Origin: DAMCAP01 sp964369265
GTDB lineage: Bacteria; Bacillota; Clostridia; Oscillospirales; Ruminococcaceae
DNA length: 13,902 nucleotides
Reading direction: 5' to 3'
NCBI GenBank assembly: GCA_964369265.1
Contig: CAYJEV010000046.1
Span: 1 to 13,902, forward strand
Shown: piece after piece, positions 1 to 7,436 of the stretch
Numbering within the stretch: position 1 is the stretch's first letter
Layout of the letters: every line of letters starts with the position of its first letter
Program-made: the position numbers and the translations under genes
The notes under the pieces: model-generated
Databases searched by the model: none
What the model saw: only the letters and a program-made list of their open reading frames with translations
What the model was told of the DNA's origin: nothing

Positions 1-422
1 GTGAGGTAATGGGTTGGTATATTGTAATGCAGCCATCTGTTATCAAGGAAGAAAACACTTCTGCAATAGGAATTATGTGCGAGGAAGTGTTTGGAAAAGG
101 TCATGGCGATTTTAAAATTGCTCACATGGTTACTTCAAACTCTATTGGTATAGAGTTATTCGAGTTTGTAGATAATGACAAAGAAAAACAGCCATTTGAA
201 TTTAAGAACACAGGGCTTTTCCATTTTTCTGTGCAAGACCCTGATATTGAAGGTATGATTAAAAAAATTGTAGCTCATGGCGGAAAACAGCGTATGCCAA
301 TTAAGGAATATTATCCAAATGAAAAACCGTATAAGATGTGTTATGTTGAAGATCCATTTGGCATTGTTTTTGAAATTTATACTCATAGCTATGAAGTAAC
401 TTACTCTATAGGCGCTTACTAA
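1..422 (+). CDS. VOC (glyoxalase/bleomycin-resistance fold) family protein, 5' truncated by window edge
   Basis: This is the C-terminal part of a vicinal-oxygen-chelate family protein; members are metal-dependent lyases, dioxygenases or resistance proteins. The reading frame is open from base 3, two codons before the first ATG at 9, and the residues there (GEV-MGWY) look like the middle of a first beta-alpha-beta unit, so the real start lies outside the window. The visible fold cues are 'IGIELFEF' (the metal-ligand Glu strand ending the first half), 'GLFHFSVQDPDIEGMIKKIVAHGGK' type helix-strand pattern starting the second half, and 'CYVEDPFGIVFEIYTH' at the end, which is the classic DP-G-x-x-x-E closing strand. 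The substrate cannot be told. A terminator follows at 470-500. Confidence 0.8.
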   Translation, partial: EVMGWYIVMQPSVIKEENTSAIGIMCEEVFGKGHGDFKIAHMVTSNSIGIELFEFVDNDKEKQPFEFKNTGLFHFSVQDPDIEGMIKKIVAHGGKQRMPIKEYYPNEKPYKMCYVEDPFGIVFEIYTHSYEVTYSIGAY

Positions 423-469
423 TCCTTATGAGAGTTAAGCATTAAAAAGTCGCACTATACATTATGCAA

Positions 470-500
470 AACAGCCGAGTGATTTTCCCACTCGGCTGTT
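470..500. terminator. Bidirectional intrinsic terminator between the VOC gene and pyrC
   Basis: A perfect 12-bp stem (arms 470-481 and 489-500, AACAGCCGAGTG and its complement) encloses a 7-nt loop. On the plus strand it is followed by ACTCTTTTAC, and on the minus strand by TTTGC. It lies between two convergent genes and can serve both. Confidence 0.85.
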
Positions 501-516
501 ACTCTTTTACTAGCTA

Positions 517-1788
517 TTAAAATGTTACCACATTACCAGAAACTATAGTTTTTTCAGCTTTACCAACTAAAGTTCTGCCGATGAATGGGCTGTTTTTGGA
601 GCGAGATACTATATCCTCTTCCTTATACTCAAATGAAATGTCTGTATCAAAAATTGTGATATCAGCCGCAGCGCCAACCTCTAAACCACCAGCTGGTAGC
701 TTAAGAAGCTTTGCTGGATTATTACACATCAGTCTGCTTAAATCAGTATAGCTAATATGTCCAGCCTTAACCAATATCTCATTAGCAAGAGAAAAAGCTG
801 TTTCAAAGCCTATCATTCCATTTGCAGCATGATCATATTCAACATTTTTGTCGTCAATATGGTGTGGAGCATGGTCGGTTGCTATTGCATCAATAGTCCC
901 ATCTTTAATGCCTTCGATTATTGCAAGCCTATCAAATTCGCTACGAATTGGTGGGTTTGCTTTTGTATTTGTGTTAAAATCTAAAACTGCATCGTCTGTT
1001 AGAGTGAAATATTGAGGGCAGGTATCGCAGGTAACTTTAACACCTCTAGCCTTAGCTTCTTTTATTATCCTAACTGAACCAGCTGTTGAAATATGTGTTA
1101 TGTGTATTGGGGCATTGCTATATTCAGCAAGCATTATGTCACGAGAAATAGCTATCTCCTCGCCAACAGATGGAATTCCTCTCATACCAAGAAGAGTTGA
1201 GTTGAAGGACTCATTCATTGAGCCACCATCAACAATTGATAAGTCTTCGCTGTGTGAAATAACAGGAAGCTCAAACATATTTGCATACATCAAAGCTTTT
1301 CTGAATAGTGCAGAGTTCTCAACTGGCTTTCCATCGTCAGTTACAGCAACAATACCAGCCGCTTTCATATCTTCCATCTCGGCAAGCTCAACGCCCTTTA
1401 AGCCTTTTGAAATAGCTCCTGTTTGATAAACATGCACCTTACCCATCATCTTCGCTGTGTTAACAACATAAGTTGCAACAGCTTTATTATCGACAACTGG
1501 GCTTGTGTTCGGCATTGCAACAATAGAGGTAAAGCCTCCCTTCGCAGCAGACAAAGAACCTGAGCTAATATCTTCTTTGTATTCGTATCCAGGATCTCTT
1601 AAATGGCAGTGCATATCAACTAAACCAGCCATAACTAGCTTGTTGCTTGCATCAATTACTTCTGCATTATTTGCATCTATATTTTTTTGGACAGCAACTA
1701 TCTTGCCATCTTCAACTGCAATATCCATTATATCATCAAGATTCGTTCTATAATCGACAACTCTTGCGCCTTTTATTACTAATTTCAT
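517..1788 (-). CDS. pyrC: Dihydroorotase, class I
   Basis: This enzyme cyclises N-carbamoyl-L-aspartate to dihydroorotate, step 3 of de novo UMP synthesis, in the cytoplasm. From the chosen ATG it is 423 aa, the usual length for class I bacterial dihydroorotases. Visible features are the zinc site DMHCHLRDPG (H60, H62, substrate Arg 64), the MPNTSP loop, AVTDDGKP, VISHSED, ITHIST, DTCPQYF and the catalytic-Asp motif ATDHAPHH. A longer frame would begin at a TTG at 1803, but that TTG lies over the Shine-Dalgarno. The ATG at 1788 has GGAGG eight bases upstream and starts a canonical MKLVIKGARVVD amidohydrolase N-terminus. It starts 4 bases after the pyrB stop, and its ribosome binding site lies inside the last pyrB codons, so the two are probably translationally coupled. 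Confidence 0.96.
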   Translation of the reverse strand: MKLVIKGARVVDYRTNLDDIMDIAVEDGKIVAVQKNIDANNAEVIDASNKLVMAGLVDMHCHLRDPGYEYKEDISSGSLSAAKGGFTSIVAMPNTSPVVDNKAVATYVVNTAKMMGKVHVYQTGAISKGLKGVELAEMEDMKAAGIVAVTDDGKPVENSALFRKALMYANMFELPVISHSEDLSIVDGGSMNESFNSTLLGMRGIPSVGEEIAISRDIMLAEYSNAPIHITHISTAGSVRIIKEAKARGVKVTCDTCPQYFTLTDDAVLDFNTNTKANPPIRSEFDRLAIIEGIKDGTIDAIATDHAPHHIDDKNVEYDHAANGMIGFETAFSLANEILVKAGHISYTDLSRLMCNNPAKLLKLPAGGLEVGAAADITIFDTDISFEYKEEDIVSRSKNSPFIGRTLVGKAEKTIVSGNVVTF

Positions 1789-1792
1789 AAAC

Positions 1793-2716
1793 TTAACCTC
1801 CAATCTTATTGCTTAAAATATCAAGACAAGCCATTCTTACAGCAACACCATTTGTTACCTGAGGAAGAATTACAGACTTGTTATGGTCAATGACAGATGT
1901 GCTCATTTCCACACCTCTGTTAACAGGTCCTGGGTGCATTACAATAACATCTTCTTTTGCAAGCTTTAAATGCTTGTCTGCAAGACCGAAATTGCGGAAG
2001 TATTCAGAAACTGATGGGAATAAGCCGCTCTTTTGCCTTTCAAGTTGCATTCTAAGCCCCATAATTACATCAACACCAGCTATAGCTTCCCTTACATCCT
2101 CGCATACCTTAACGCCTAGCTTATCTGCTCCAACAGGTAGTAGTGTGCTTGGGGAAAAAATCCTAACATTAGCGCCTAATTTATTCAGTGCATAGATATC
2201 GCTTCGAGCAACTCGGCTATGGTAAATATCACCGACAATAGCAACCTCTAAGCCTTCAAATCCGCCCTTATAATCCTGAATTGTCTTCATGTCTAGCAGA
2301 GCTTGAGTTGGGTGTTCATTCATTCCATCTCCGCCATTGATAATGCTACAATCCAAGTTTTTAGCTAACAAATGAGATGAACCAGAGGAAGAGTGTCTTA
2401 AAACAATAACATCTGCTCCCATAACTTCAAGGTTCTTTCCTGTGTCAAGCAGAGTTTCCCCCTTCTTAACACTAGAGCCACTGGAGGACATGTTAACAGC
2501 ATTCGCACCCATATACTTTGCTGCAAGCTCAAAAGATACTCTTGTTCTTGTGCTGTTCTCATAGAATAGGTTAATTACTGTCTTTCCTGTTAAATGTGTT
2601 GTTTTCTTTTTTCCAGACTCCACAACTTCTTTCATAGCCTTAGATTCCTCAAGGATATATAATATCTCCTCGCTGGAAAGCTCTTTAATGCCGAGTATGT
2701 CTTTTCTTTTTAACAT
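1793..2716 (-). CDS. pyrB: Aspartate carbamoyltransferase, catalytic subunit
   Basis: This enzyme condenses carbamoyl phosphate with L-aspartate, step 2 of pyrimidine synthesis. It is 307 aa from the ATG at 2716, the family's normal length. Carbamoyl-phosphate binding residues are seen in STRTRVSFELA, followed by the mobile loop region SGSSVKKGETLLDT, HPTQALLDM, the DIYHSRVARSD segment and HPGPVNRG near the end. The frame is open 25 codons further upstream to 2791, but ATG 2716 has TAGGAGG at 2724-2730 with good spacing and begins MLKRKDILGI, a typical start. No pyrI regulatory-chain gene is next to it; pyrC follows directly. It has its own promoter and leader terminator upstream (2739-2857). 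Confidence 0.96.
   Translation of the reverse strand: MLKRKDILGIKELSSEEILYILEESKAMKEVVESGKKKTTHLTGKTVINLFYENSTRTRVSFELAAKYMGANAVNMSSSGSSVKKGETLLDTGKNLEVMGADVIVLRHSSSGSSHLLAKNLDCSIINGGDGMNEHPTQALLDMKTIQDYKGGFEGLEVAIVGDIYHSRVARSDIYALNKLGANVRIFSPSTLLPVGADKLGVKVCEDVREAIAGVDVIMGLRMQLERQKSGLFPSVSEYFRNFGLADKHLKLAKEDVIVMHPGPVNRGVEMSTSVIDHNKSVILPQVTNGVAVRMACLDILSNKIGG
1797..1801 (-). promoter_or_regulatory. pyrC ribosome binding site inside the pyrB 3' end
   Basis: GGAGG on the minus strand forms part of the last Gly-Gly codons of pyrB (ATT GGA GGT TAA) and sits 8 bases before the pyrC ATG at 1788. It decides the pyrC start against the upstream TTG at 1803. Confidence 0.85.
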
Positions 2717-2738
2717 CTTCCAACCTCCTAATGCTGTT

Positions 2739-2770
2739 AAAAAGGACAAGCTCATCTTTTTAGCTTGTCC
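2739..2770 (-). terminator. Leader terminator (putative attenuator) of pyrBC
   Basis: On the minus strand a perfect 9-bp stem (GGACAAGCT / AGCTTGTCC, arms at 2762-2770 and 2744-2752, 9-nt loop) is followed at once by TTTTT (2743-2739). It lies downstream of the pyrB promoter and 22 bases before the pyrB start, which is an attenuator position. It could also stop transcripts arriving from pxpC, for which no other terminator is seen. No antiterminator pairing partner was found in the leader. Confidence 0.75.
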
Positions 2771-2828
2771 ATTTATGGTGTACATCTTCATTTTGCGTAT
2801 TTACTAAAAATATTTACGCTTTTAAATT

Positions 2829-2857
2829 ATTTTATCATACAGATAGTTGTTTGTCTA
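2829..2857 (-). promoter_or_regulatory. Sigma-A type promoter of pyrBC
   Basis: On the minus strand TAGACA (2857-2852) and TAAAAT (2834-2829) are separated by 17 bases, just downstream of the pxpC stop codon at 2863. The predicted leader is about 105 nt and contains a small 5-bp hairpin (GCGTA/TACGC, 2795-2819), then the 2739-2770 terminator. Confidence 0.65.
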
Positions 2858-2862
2858 GTGCC

Positions 2863-3798
2863 TTATGAGTTAATATCTGCCTCAAATTTATCAATTTGTT
2901 CAATTTGTTTTCTATATTTTTCTTGGGCATCCAAAAGAGATATTTCTTTAAAAATTATTCTCTGCCCAATTTTTGACTGAACAAAATCGCTGATAGCATA
3001 GCTTGCAACAGCACCGATTTTTGTATAACCACCAATAGTCTGCCTGTCAGAAAGCATTACTATTGGCTTTCCGCTATCAGGTATTTGAATTGCTCCAAAT
3101 ACAATCGCATCAGAAATAATGTTGGCAGAGCTTATATGTTTAATTGCTTCGCCATCTAGTCGGCATCCCATTCTATCAAATTCAGCTGTTATAACATATT
3201 CGCTGCTCAAAAATCTTGCAACTTCCTCTTCACTAAAAGCCTCTAACTGCATGCCTAAAACCACATCTATTTCCTTAACCTCCCGATTTTTTGGCATAAA
3301 TTCATAGTGCCTTTTAGATGGGTTAACAAGCTCATATGTTGGTTTGTTAAAGGCAATTTCGTCGCCAGATTTTAATCTATCGCCAGCAATTTTCCCCCTA
3401 ACATAAGTGGAAACACTTCCCATAACCTCTTTAATATCAAAGCTTCCAGCAACAGCTAAGTATAGTATATTGCCCTCTCGAAACTGCCCAAAAGAAACCC
3501 TGTCCCCTTTATAAACCTTTATCGCCCTATGTTGCTTCATTCTAGTGCCGTTTATTAGCATATCAGCTATTGCACCAGTTGAGGCAATAAAAGTATCGGC
3601 TTCAATTATAAATTCTCCACCAAGCATAAACATCTCAATGATAGCGCTATCTCTATTGTTACCGACTAGTATATTAGCTAGGTATGCGTTTCTTTTATCA
3701 AGAAATCCAGACTGAGGAACACCCCTGTCTTGAAAGTGCATGCGCCCAGCATCTTGAATGGTTGTGAATAAACCGCCGTTTACAACCTTAATCCCCAC
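2863..3798 (-). CDS. pxpC: 5-oxoprolinase subunit C (PxpC / KipA family, biotin-dependent carboxyltransferase-like)
   Basis: PxpC works with PxpA and PxpB in ATP-dependent hydrolysis of 5-oxoproline to glutamate; older names are KipA and 'urea amidolyase-related' protein. The 311-aa protein has the family landmarks: the N-terminal VVNGGLFTTIQDAGR, RGVPQSGFLDKRNAYLANILVGN, 'GAIADMLING', 'DRMGCRLDG' and the C-terminal GKPIVMLSDRQTIGGYTKIG. The start is GTG, overlapping the pxpB stop by one base (TAGTG), with GAGGTG upstream inside pxpB, so translation is probably coupled. It is the last gene of the pxp run; the pyrBC promoter begins a few bases past its stop. Confidence 0.93.
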   Translation of the reverse strand: MGIKVVNGGLFTTIQDAGRMHFQDRGVPQSGFLDKRNAYLANILVGNNRDSAIIEMFMLGGEFIIEADTFIASTGAIADMLINGTRMKQHRAIKVYKGDRVSFGQFREGNILYLAVAGSFDIKEVMGSVSTYVRGKIAGDRLKSGDEIAFNKPTYELVNPSKRHYEFMPKNREVKEIDVVLGMQLEAFSEEEVARFLSSEYVITAEFDRMGCRLDGEAIKHISSANIISDAIVFGAIQIPDSGKPIVMLSDRQTIGGYTKIGAVASYAISDFVQSKIGQRIIFKEISLLDAQEKYRKQIEQIDKFEADINS

Positions 3799-4535
3799 TA
3801 TGCACTCACCTCTTTCTCGCTAAACTGCGCATTATAGCTTCCATCTTCTATCTCTTTTGATATTTTATCGTATTCATCACTTGAAATTGGGATAAATCTT
3901 AGATAATCTCCCGCTTTTAGTAGTATTGGTGTATCGCTGTTTGGGTCATATAGCTTAATTGGTGTGTTTCCAATTATCTGCCATCCCCCTGGCGACACAA
4001 TAGGATAAATGCCTGTCTGTTCGCCAGCAATTCCAACAGAACCAGCCTCTAGCTTTAGACGTGGTGAAGCTAGTCTAGGAGTCGCTATCTTTTTGTCCAT
4101 GCCTCCAAGGTATGGAAAGCCTGGTGTAAATCCGAGCATATACACAGGATAATCAACTGAGCTATGTATAGCGATTACTTCCTCAACAGTTAAGCTATTA
4201 TGTGTTGCAACAGTTTCTATATCCATTCCATATTCGCCACCATAGCAAACAGGTAAATGTACAACTCTCGCTTTTCTAACTTCGCTTTTGCCCTCAGTTG
4301 TTTGAAAAAGTATTTCCTTAACTAATGCTTTTAAATTATCAGCCGAAATAATCATAAAATCATAGCTAATTAACAAGGCATTATAAGAAGGAATTAGATA
4401 GTTTATGCCGTTAATCTCAGCAGAGTTTATGCTGTCTCTTAAGCGAGAAACATTAAGAAAGCTTTCGTTCGATATGCCGCCCTCAAAAACCACAGACAAA
4501 GCAGCATCGCCATTTATTAGGATTTTATAATTCAT
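3798..4535 (-). CDS. pxpB: 5-oxoprolinase subunit B (PxpB / KipI family)
   Basis: This is the partner of PxpC; in Bacillus the homologue KipI was first described as an inhibitor of the sporulation kinase KinA, but in a pxpABC context it is the oxoprolinase subunit. The protein is 245 aa. The family signature is clear at mid-length: VYMLGFTPGFPYLGGMD, then ATPRLASPRLKLEAGSVGIAG and the SPGGWQIIGNTP segment, which form the cyclophilin-like domain. AAGGAG lies 10 bases before the ATG. It starts 14 bases after pxpA ends and overlaps pxpC by one base. Confidence 0.93.
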   Translation of the reverse strand: MNYKILINGDAALSVVFEGGISNESFLNVSRLRDSINSAEINGINYLIPSYNALLISYDFMIISADNLKALVKEILFQTTEGKSEVRKARVVHLPVCYGGEYGMDIETVATHNSLTVEEVIAIHSSVDYPVYMLGFTPGFPYLGGMDKKIATPRLASPRLKLEAGSVGIAGEQTGIYPIVSPGGWQIIGNTPIKLYDPNSDTPILLKAGDYLRFIPISSDEYDKISKEIEDGSYNAQFSEKEVSA

Positions 4536-4549
4536 AAATTCTGATCTCC

Positions 4550-5305
4550 TTAAAACGCTTTAAGCTCTATCCCTTCGCTTGTTAATGCTTTTCTAATTTC
4601 GCTAACAAACTGGAGAGCTTTATCATTATCTCCATGCACACAAACAGTATCGGCAACTATCTCAATTTCCTTGCCAGTGTTTGTCAGCACTTTTCTCTCT
4701 TTAATCATAGTTATTAGTCGCTTAGAAGCTTCTTCTGCATTATGGATGAACGCACCATCTTGGTTTCGAGGAACAAGCTTTCCGTCTTCTGTATATCCTC
4801 TATCTGCAAAAACCTCGCACGCAACCTTCAAGCCAACTTCCTTTGCAGCCCTCACCATTTCTGAGCCTGAAAGAGCCATAAACACAATATTTTCATCAAT
4901 GCTAGCAATGCTCTCAGCAATTTTTAGCGCAAGCTTGTAATCAGCAGCAGCCATGTTATACATAGCCCCATGAGGCTTAACATGGGATAGTTTCATCCCC
5001 TCTGCCTTTAAAAAAGCCATTAGAGCGCCTATTTGATATGTAACATACGTCTTTATTTCTTCTGGCGAAACAGCCATATTTCTTCTACCAAACCCCATTA
5101 AATCAGGATAACCAGGATGAGCGCCAACAGATGTGCCATAAAGCTTTGCTGTTTTAACTGTGTTTGCCATAACTAAAGGATCACCAGCATGAAACCCACA
5201 AGCAACATTAACAGAGGTTACTCTCTTTATAATCTCATCATCATTGCCCATTTTATAACTGCCAAAACTCTCGCCTAAATCACTATTTAAATCCACTCTA
5301 TACAT
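4550..5305 (-). CDS. pxpA: 5-oxoprolinase subunit A (PxpA, LamB/YcsF family)
   Basis: PxpA is the LamB/YcsF-family subunit of the PxpABC 5-oxoprolinase, which recycles spontaneously formed pyroglutamate. It has 251 aa, close to the family norm. Diagnostic motifs are VDLNSDLGESFGSY at the N-terminus, NVACGFHAGDP, GAHPGYPDLMGFGRR, KPHGAMYN, EVFADRGYTEDGKLVPR and VCVHGDN at the C-terminus. GAAAGGG precedes the ATG by 7 bases. It follows the EamA transporter gene by 16 bases, so the transporter and pxpABC form one probable transcription unit. Confidence 0.95.
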   Translation of the reverse strand: MYRVDLNSDLGESFGSYKMGNDDEIIKRVTSVNVACGFHAGDPLVMANTVKTAKLYGTSVGAHPGYPDLMGFGRRNMAVSPEEIKTYVTYQIGALMAFLKAEGMKLSHVKPHGAMYNMAAADYKLALKIAESIASIDENIVFMALSGSEMVRAAKEVGLKVACEVFADRGYTEDGKLVPRNQDGAFIHNAEEASKRLITMIKERKVLTNTGKEIEIVADTVCVHGDNDKALQFVSEIRKALTSEGIELKAF

Positions 5306-5321
5306 AGTTATACCCTTTCTA

Positions 5322-6230
5322 TTACATAGATTTTTTCTTATTAAGGAGAGGAATACTCTCCACTTCTAAAAGAATTAAAGAACCTATAATTATTATCATT
5401 CCAATAATTAAGCTTATCGACAATGGATCATATCCAAACAATATAGATATTATTGTCCCAAACATGCCCTCAAGGCAGATTATTATCGCAACTTTAACTG
5501 GAGGAAGAATCTTCTGCCCATAGCTTTGAAGCAAAAAGCAAAGCCCTGTGCTAAACACACCCAAAAATAAAAGCCCTAAACCGCCAGTTTTAATCTGCTC
5601 ATAAGTGATGGTTGTATATTCAAATAAGAAGAAATATATAGTTGATAATATTGCCGATACAAATAACTGCACTGCATTTATCATAAATACATTCCTAATT
5701 CTAGGAGCAGATACCCCAAGATAAGAGATGTGAAGCGCATAAGCTAGTGCACAAAATAGGGTTAGAACATCACCTATGTTGAAAGATAATGTCCCTGCTC
5801 CTCCATGAGATAACTGCATCATTCCAAAAAAACAGCTAATTGAAAGCAGAACTGTTTTTAATGGCGGGCGATTTTTGGCTATCATCCAGCCTAAAAATGG
5901 CACCATAACAACATTAAGCGAAGTGATAAGTGCGCTATTTGATGGGCTTGTGTATTTAGCGCCTATTGTTTGAAGCAAAAACGCAACACAAAGCATAACA
6001 CCAGCAATAGCTCCAACTATTACATCACTTTTAGAAAAATCTTTAAGCTTTTTAAAGAAAGCTATAAACATGAAAGCTGCTCCAAGCGAAAATCGAACTG
6101 CCAATACAAATGAGGGAGGAAAACCAGCATCTATGCTAGCTTTTGTAACCACAAAGCCTCCGCCCCATATTATCGCAACCATAAATAGCAACGCAATAGC
6201 TATTCTCTCTGTTCTTTTTGTATCTGCCAT
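5322..6230 (-). CDS. EamA-type (DMT superfamily) transporter
   Basis: This is an inner-membrane transporter of the drug/metabolite superfamily, 302 aa with about ten hydrophobic segments in two EamA repeats. The first repeat begins ALLFMVAIIWGGGFVVTKASID, with the typical W-G-x-x-F and a following RF motif; the second includes YALHISYLGV and a final hydrophobic helix ending in a basic tail. The frame extends upstream to a TTG at 6362, but the extra 44 residues are not hydrophobic or EamA-like, and the ATG at 6230 begins a standard EamA N-terminus; AAAGGA lies about 11 bases before it. Its closeness to pxpABC hints at an amino-acid or oxoproline-related substrate, which is inference only. A 12-bp inverted repeat overlaps its translation start region. 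Confidence 0.88.
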   Translation of the reverse strand: MADTKRTERIAIALLFMVAIIWGGGFVVTKASIDAGFPPSFVLAVRFSLGAAFMFIAFFKKLKDFSKSDVIVGAIAGVMLCVAFLLQTIGAKYTSPSNSALITSLNVVMVPFLGWMIAKNRPPLKTVLLSISCFFGMMQLSHGGAGTLSFNIGDVLTLFCALAYALHISYLGVSAPRIRNVFMINAVQLFVSAILSTIYFFLFEYTTITYEQIKTGGLGLLFLGVFSTGLCFLLQSYGQKILPPVKVAIIICLEGMFGTIISILFGYDPLSISLIIGMIIIIGSLILLEVESIPLLNKKKSM

Positions 6231-6286
6231 TTTATGACCATTCCTTTCTACTGAAGGCACAAAATAGCCATAAAAATGGTCATAAA
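6231..6286. repeat. 12-bp perfect inverted repeat covering the transporter start region
   Basis: TTTATGACCATT (6231-6242) and its exact complement AATGGTCATAAA (6275-6286) flank a 32-nt spacer. In the minus-strand mRNA the second arm ends directly at the transporter ATG (6230) and overlaps the bases after AAAGGA, so pairing could hide the ribosome binding site. It could equally be a DNA operator. The upstream arm also opens a possible 11-codon frame (MTIFMAILCLQ) that stops just before AAAGGA, without a clear ribosome binding site of its own. Confidence 0.6.
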
Positions 6287-6343
6287 TGCGCCATATTTTC
6301 GGTTGTCTGATTTTTGCAGACGAGAAAAACGGCTTTTGATAAT

Positions 6344-6367
6344 TAAGTTTGAATTTTTTCAAACTTA
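6344..6367 (-). repeat. AT-rich hairpin at the 3' end of the 351-aa gene
   Basis: A perfect 10-bp inverted repeat (TAAGTTTGAA / TTCAAACTTA) with a 4-nt loop includes the stop codon of the upstream gene at 6365-6367. No U-run follows on the minus strand, so it is a weak terminator at best and may instead protect or mark an mRNA end. A smaller stem GTCTG/CAGAC follows at 6305-6321. Confidence 0.45.
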
Positions 6368-7420
6368 CCTCTTAAACAAAGAAGGGTCTATACGATTGAT
6401 TATCCAGTCCCCTTCAGCTGTTCTTTCATAGCAAATATTATGTTCAGCGCTATGGTATCGCTTTTCTCCAACTAAACTAATCACATTTCCAGTTCTATCG
6501 CTATTATGAGCAATTTTTATAACAGCTGAATAAATACAAACATCGCTACATACCACAGTTAAATCAGATATTACCTCATTTTCTGTGTATGAAATTGGAA
6601 CTGGAGGGGTGAAATCTACTTTCAGGTTTTCTCCAAATATAGTTTCTTGTGTGATATCATTAAGAAGCATTTTCCCATCTTCAATTATTACATGATGGCG
6701 TGCATTATCTCTTGTTATATAAAGCCCATCCTCCAAAACCTCGCCTATCTCATAGCTAATCTTTCTTGCGCCTGAAATATACTCCCAGCTCTCGCCCTCT
6801 TTAAACTCGCTAGGCTTTTTAACGCAGTTAACCCTTTCAGGCGGAACTGATAAATTAAGGCGAAGATATTTTTCAGCCATCCTTCCAGATGAACCAAAGC
6901 TCATACCCAAAAAGGTAATATCTTGATCAAGCTTATATTCTCTTTGATTGATCTCAACCTTAGAGGAATGTTGTATTCTTCTAAAATCAAACCCAAAGCC
7001 AACAGGTATCTCTCTCTTGCTGATAAAGCCTGTTGGGTTGCTCATAAGCTTTTTAGGATGATAATTAACTCTTCCAGCCCTTAAATTAAGAATAATTTCC
7101 TCGTTCTTTTCAGTGTAGATAACAGCAGCTATCCTTCTAGTCTCTTTTGTAACATAGTGTTGAAGCTCAATAGGGCTAAAAAAGGCTTTTCTTGCTGGTG
7201 TTTTTTGTTTTATATCAGCCACAACATCCTTATCATTGATAAACCTTAAGCTTGTACCATTATGAAGGCATACTATAGCAGAGATTAACATTTTGCCATT
7301 TTCGTCCTCTTTAGAAAGAATTTCAATGGTATTATACTCCCTATGACCTAGTATTTTAACCTTAGCATAAATAGTATACTCTAATATATTCGTTAGAAAT
7401 AAAGGAAGATAGTTTTCCAT
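6365..7420 (-). CDS. Hypothetical protein, 351 aa, beta-rich
   Basis: I do not recognise this protein. It has no signal peptide, no strong membrane segment and no known catalytic motif. The sequence alternates short polar and hydrophobic stretches, as in a beta-strand-rich protein, and contains NLRAGRVNYHPKKL, GFGFDFRRIQ, FLGMSFGSSGRMAEKYLRL and a C-terminal WIINRIDPSLFKR. AGGAG sits 7 bases before the ATG at 7420, and the gene starts 16 bases after the HAD fusion gene, so it is expected to be co-transcribed with that gene. The 134-base gap after it, containing two hairpins, separates it from the transporter. It is soluble by appearance and probably cytoplasmic; the function is unknown. Confidence 0.8.
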   Translation of the reverse strand: MENYLPLFLTNILEYTIYAKVKILGHREYNTIEILSKEDENGKMLISAIVCLHNGTSLRFINDKDVVADIKQKTPARKAFFSPIELQHYVTKETRRIAAVIYTEKNEEIILNLRAGRVNYHPKKLMSNPTGFISKREIPVGFGFDFRRIQHSSKVEINQREYKLDQDITFLGMSFGSSGRMAEKYLRLNLSVPPERVNCVKKPSEFKEGESWEYISGARKISYEIGEVLEDGLYITRDNARHHVIIEDGKMLLNDITQETIFGENLKVDFTPPVPISYTENEVISDLTVVCSDVCIYSAVIKIAHNSDRTGNVISLVGEKRYHSAEHNICYERTAEGDWIINRIDPSLFKR

Positions 7421-7436
7421 TATAATGCTCCTGTTA

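Noticed and set aside
1789..1803. PyrC starting at TTG 1803
   Set aside because: That TTG overlaps the GGAGG site that serves the ATG at 1788, and the extra five residues are not part of a normal dihydroorotase N-terminus.
2717..2791. PyrB starting at ATG 2791, 25 residues earlier
   Set aside because: The extension runs across a terminator and the strong TAGGAGG site, while ATG 2716 gives the normal 307-aa enzyme. The open frame is kept only as a possible leader translation.
2717..2862. PyrR-dependent leader
   Set aside because: No sequence like the known PyrR-binding loop and no mutually exclusive antiterminator arm could be found.
6231..6362. Longer transporter start at TTG 6362 with AGAGG upstream
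   Set aside because: The 44 extra residues do not resemble an EamA N-terminus, the AGAGG is simply the last codons of the upstream gene, and the region contains hairpins and the inverted repeat.
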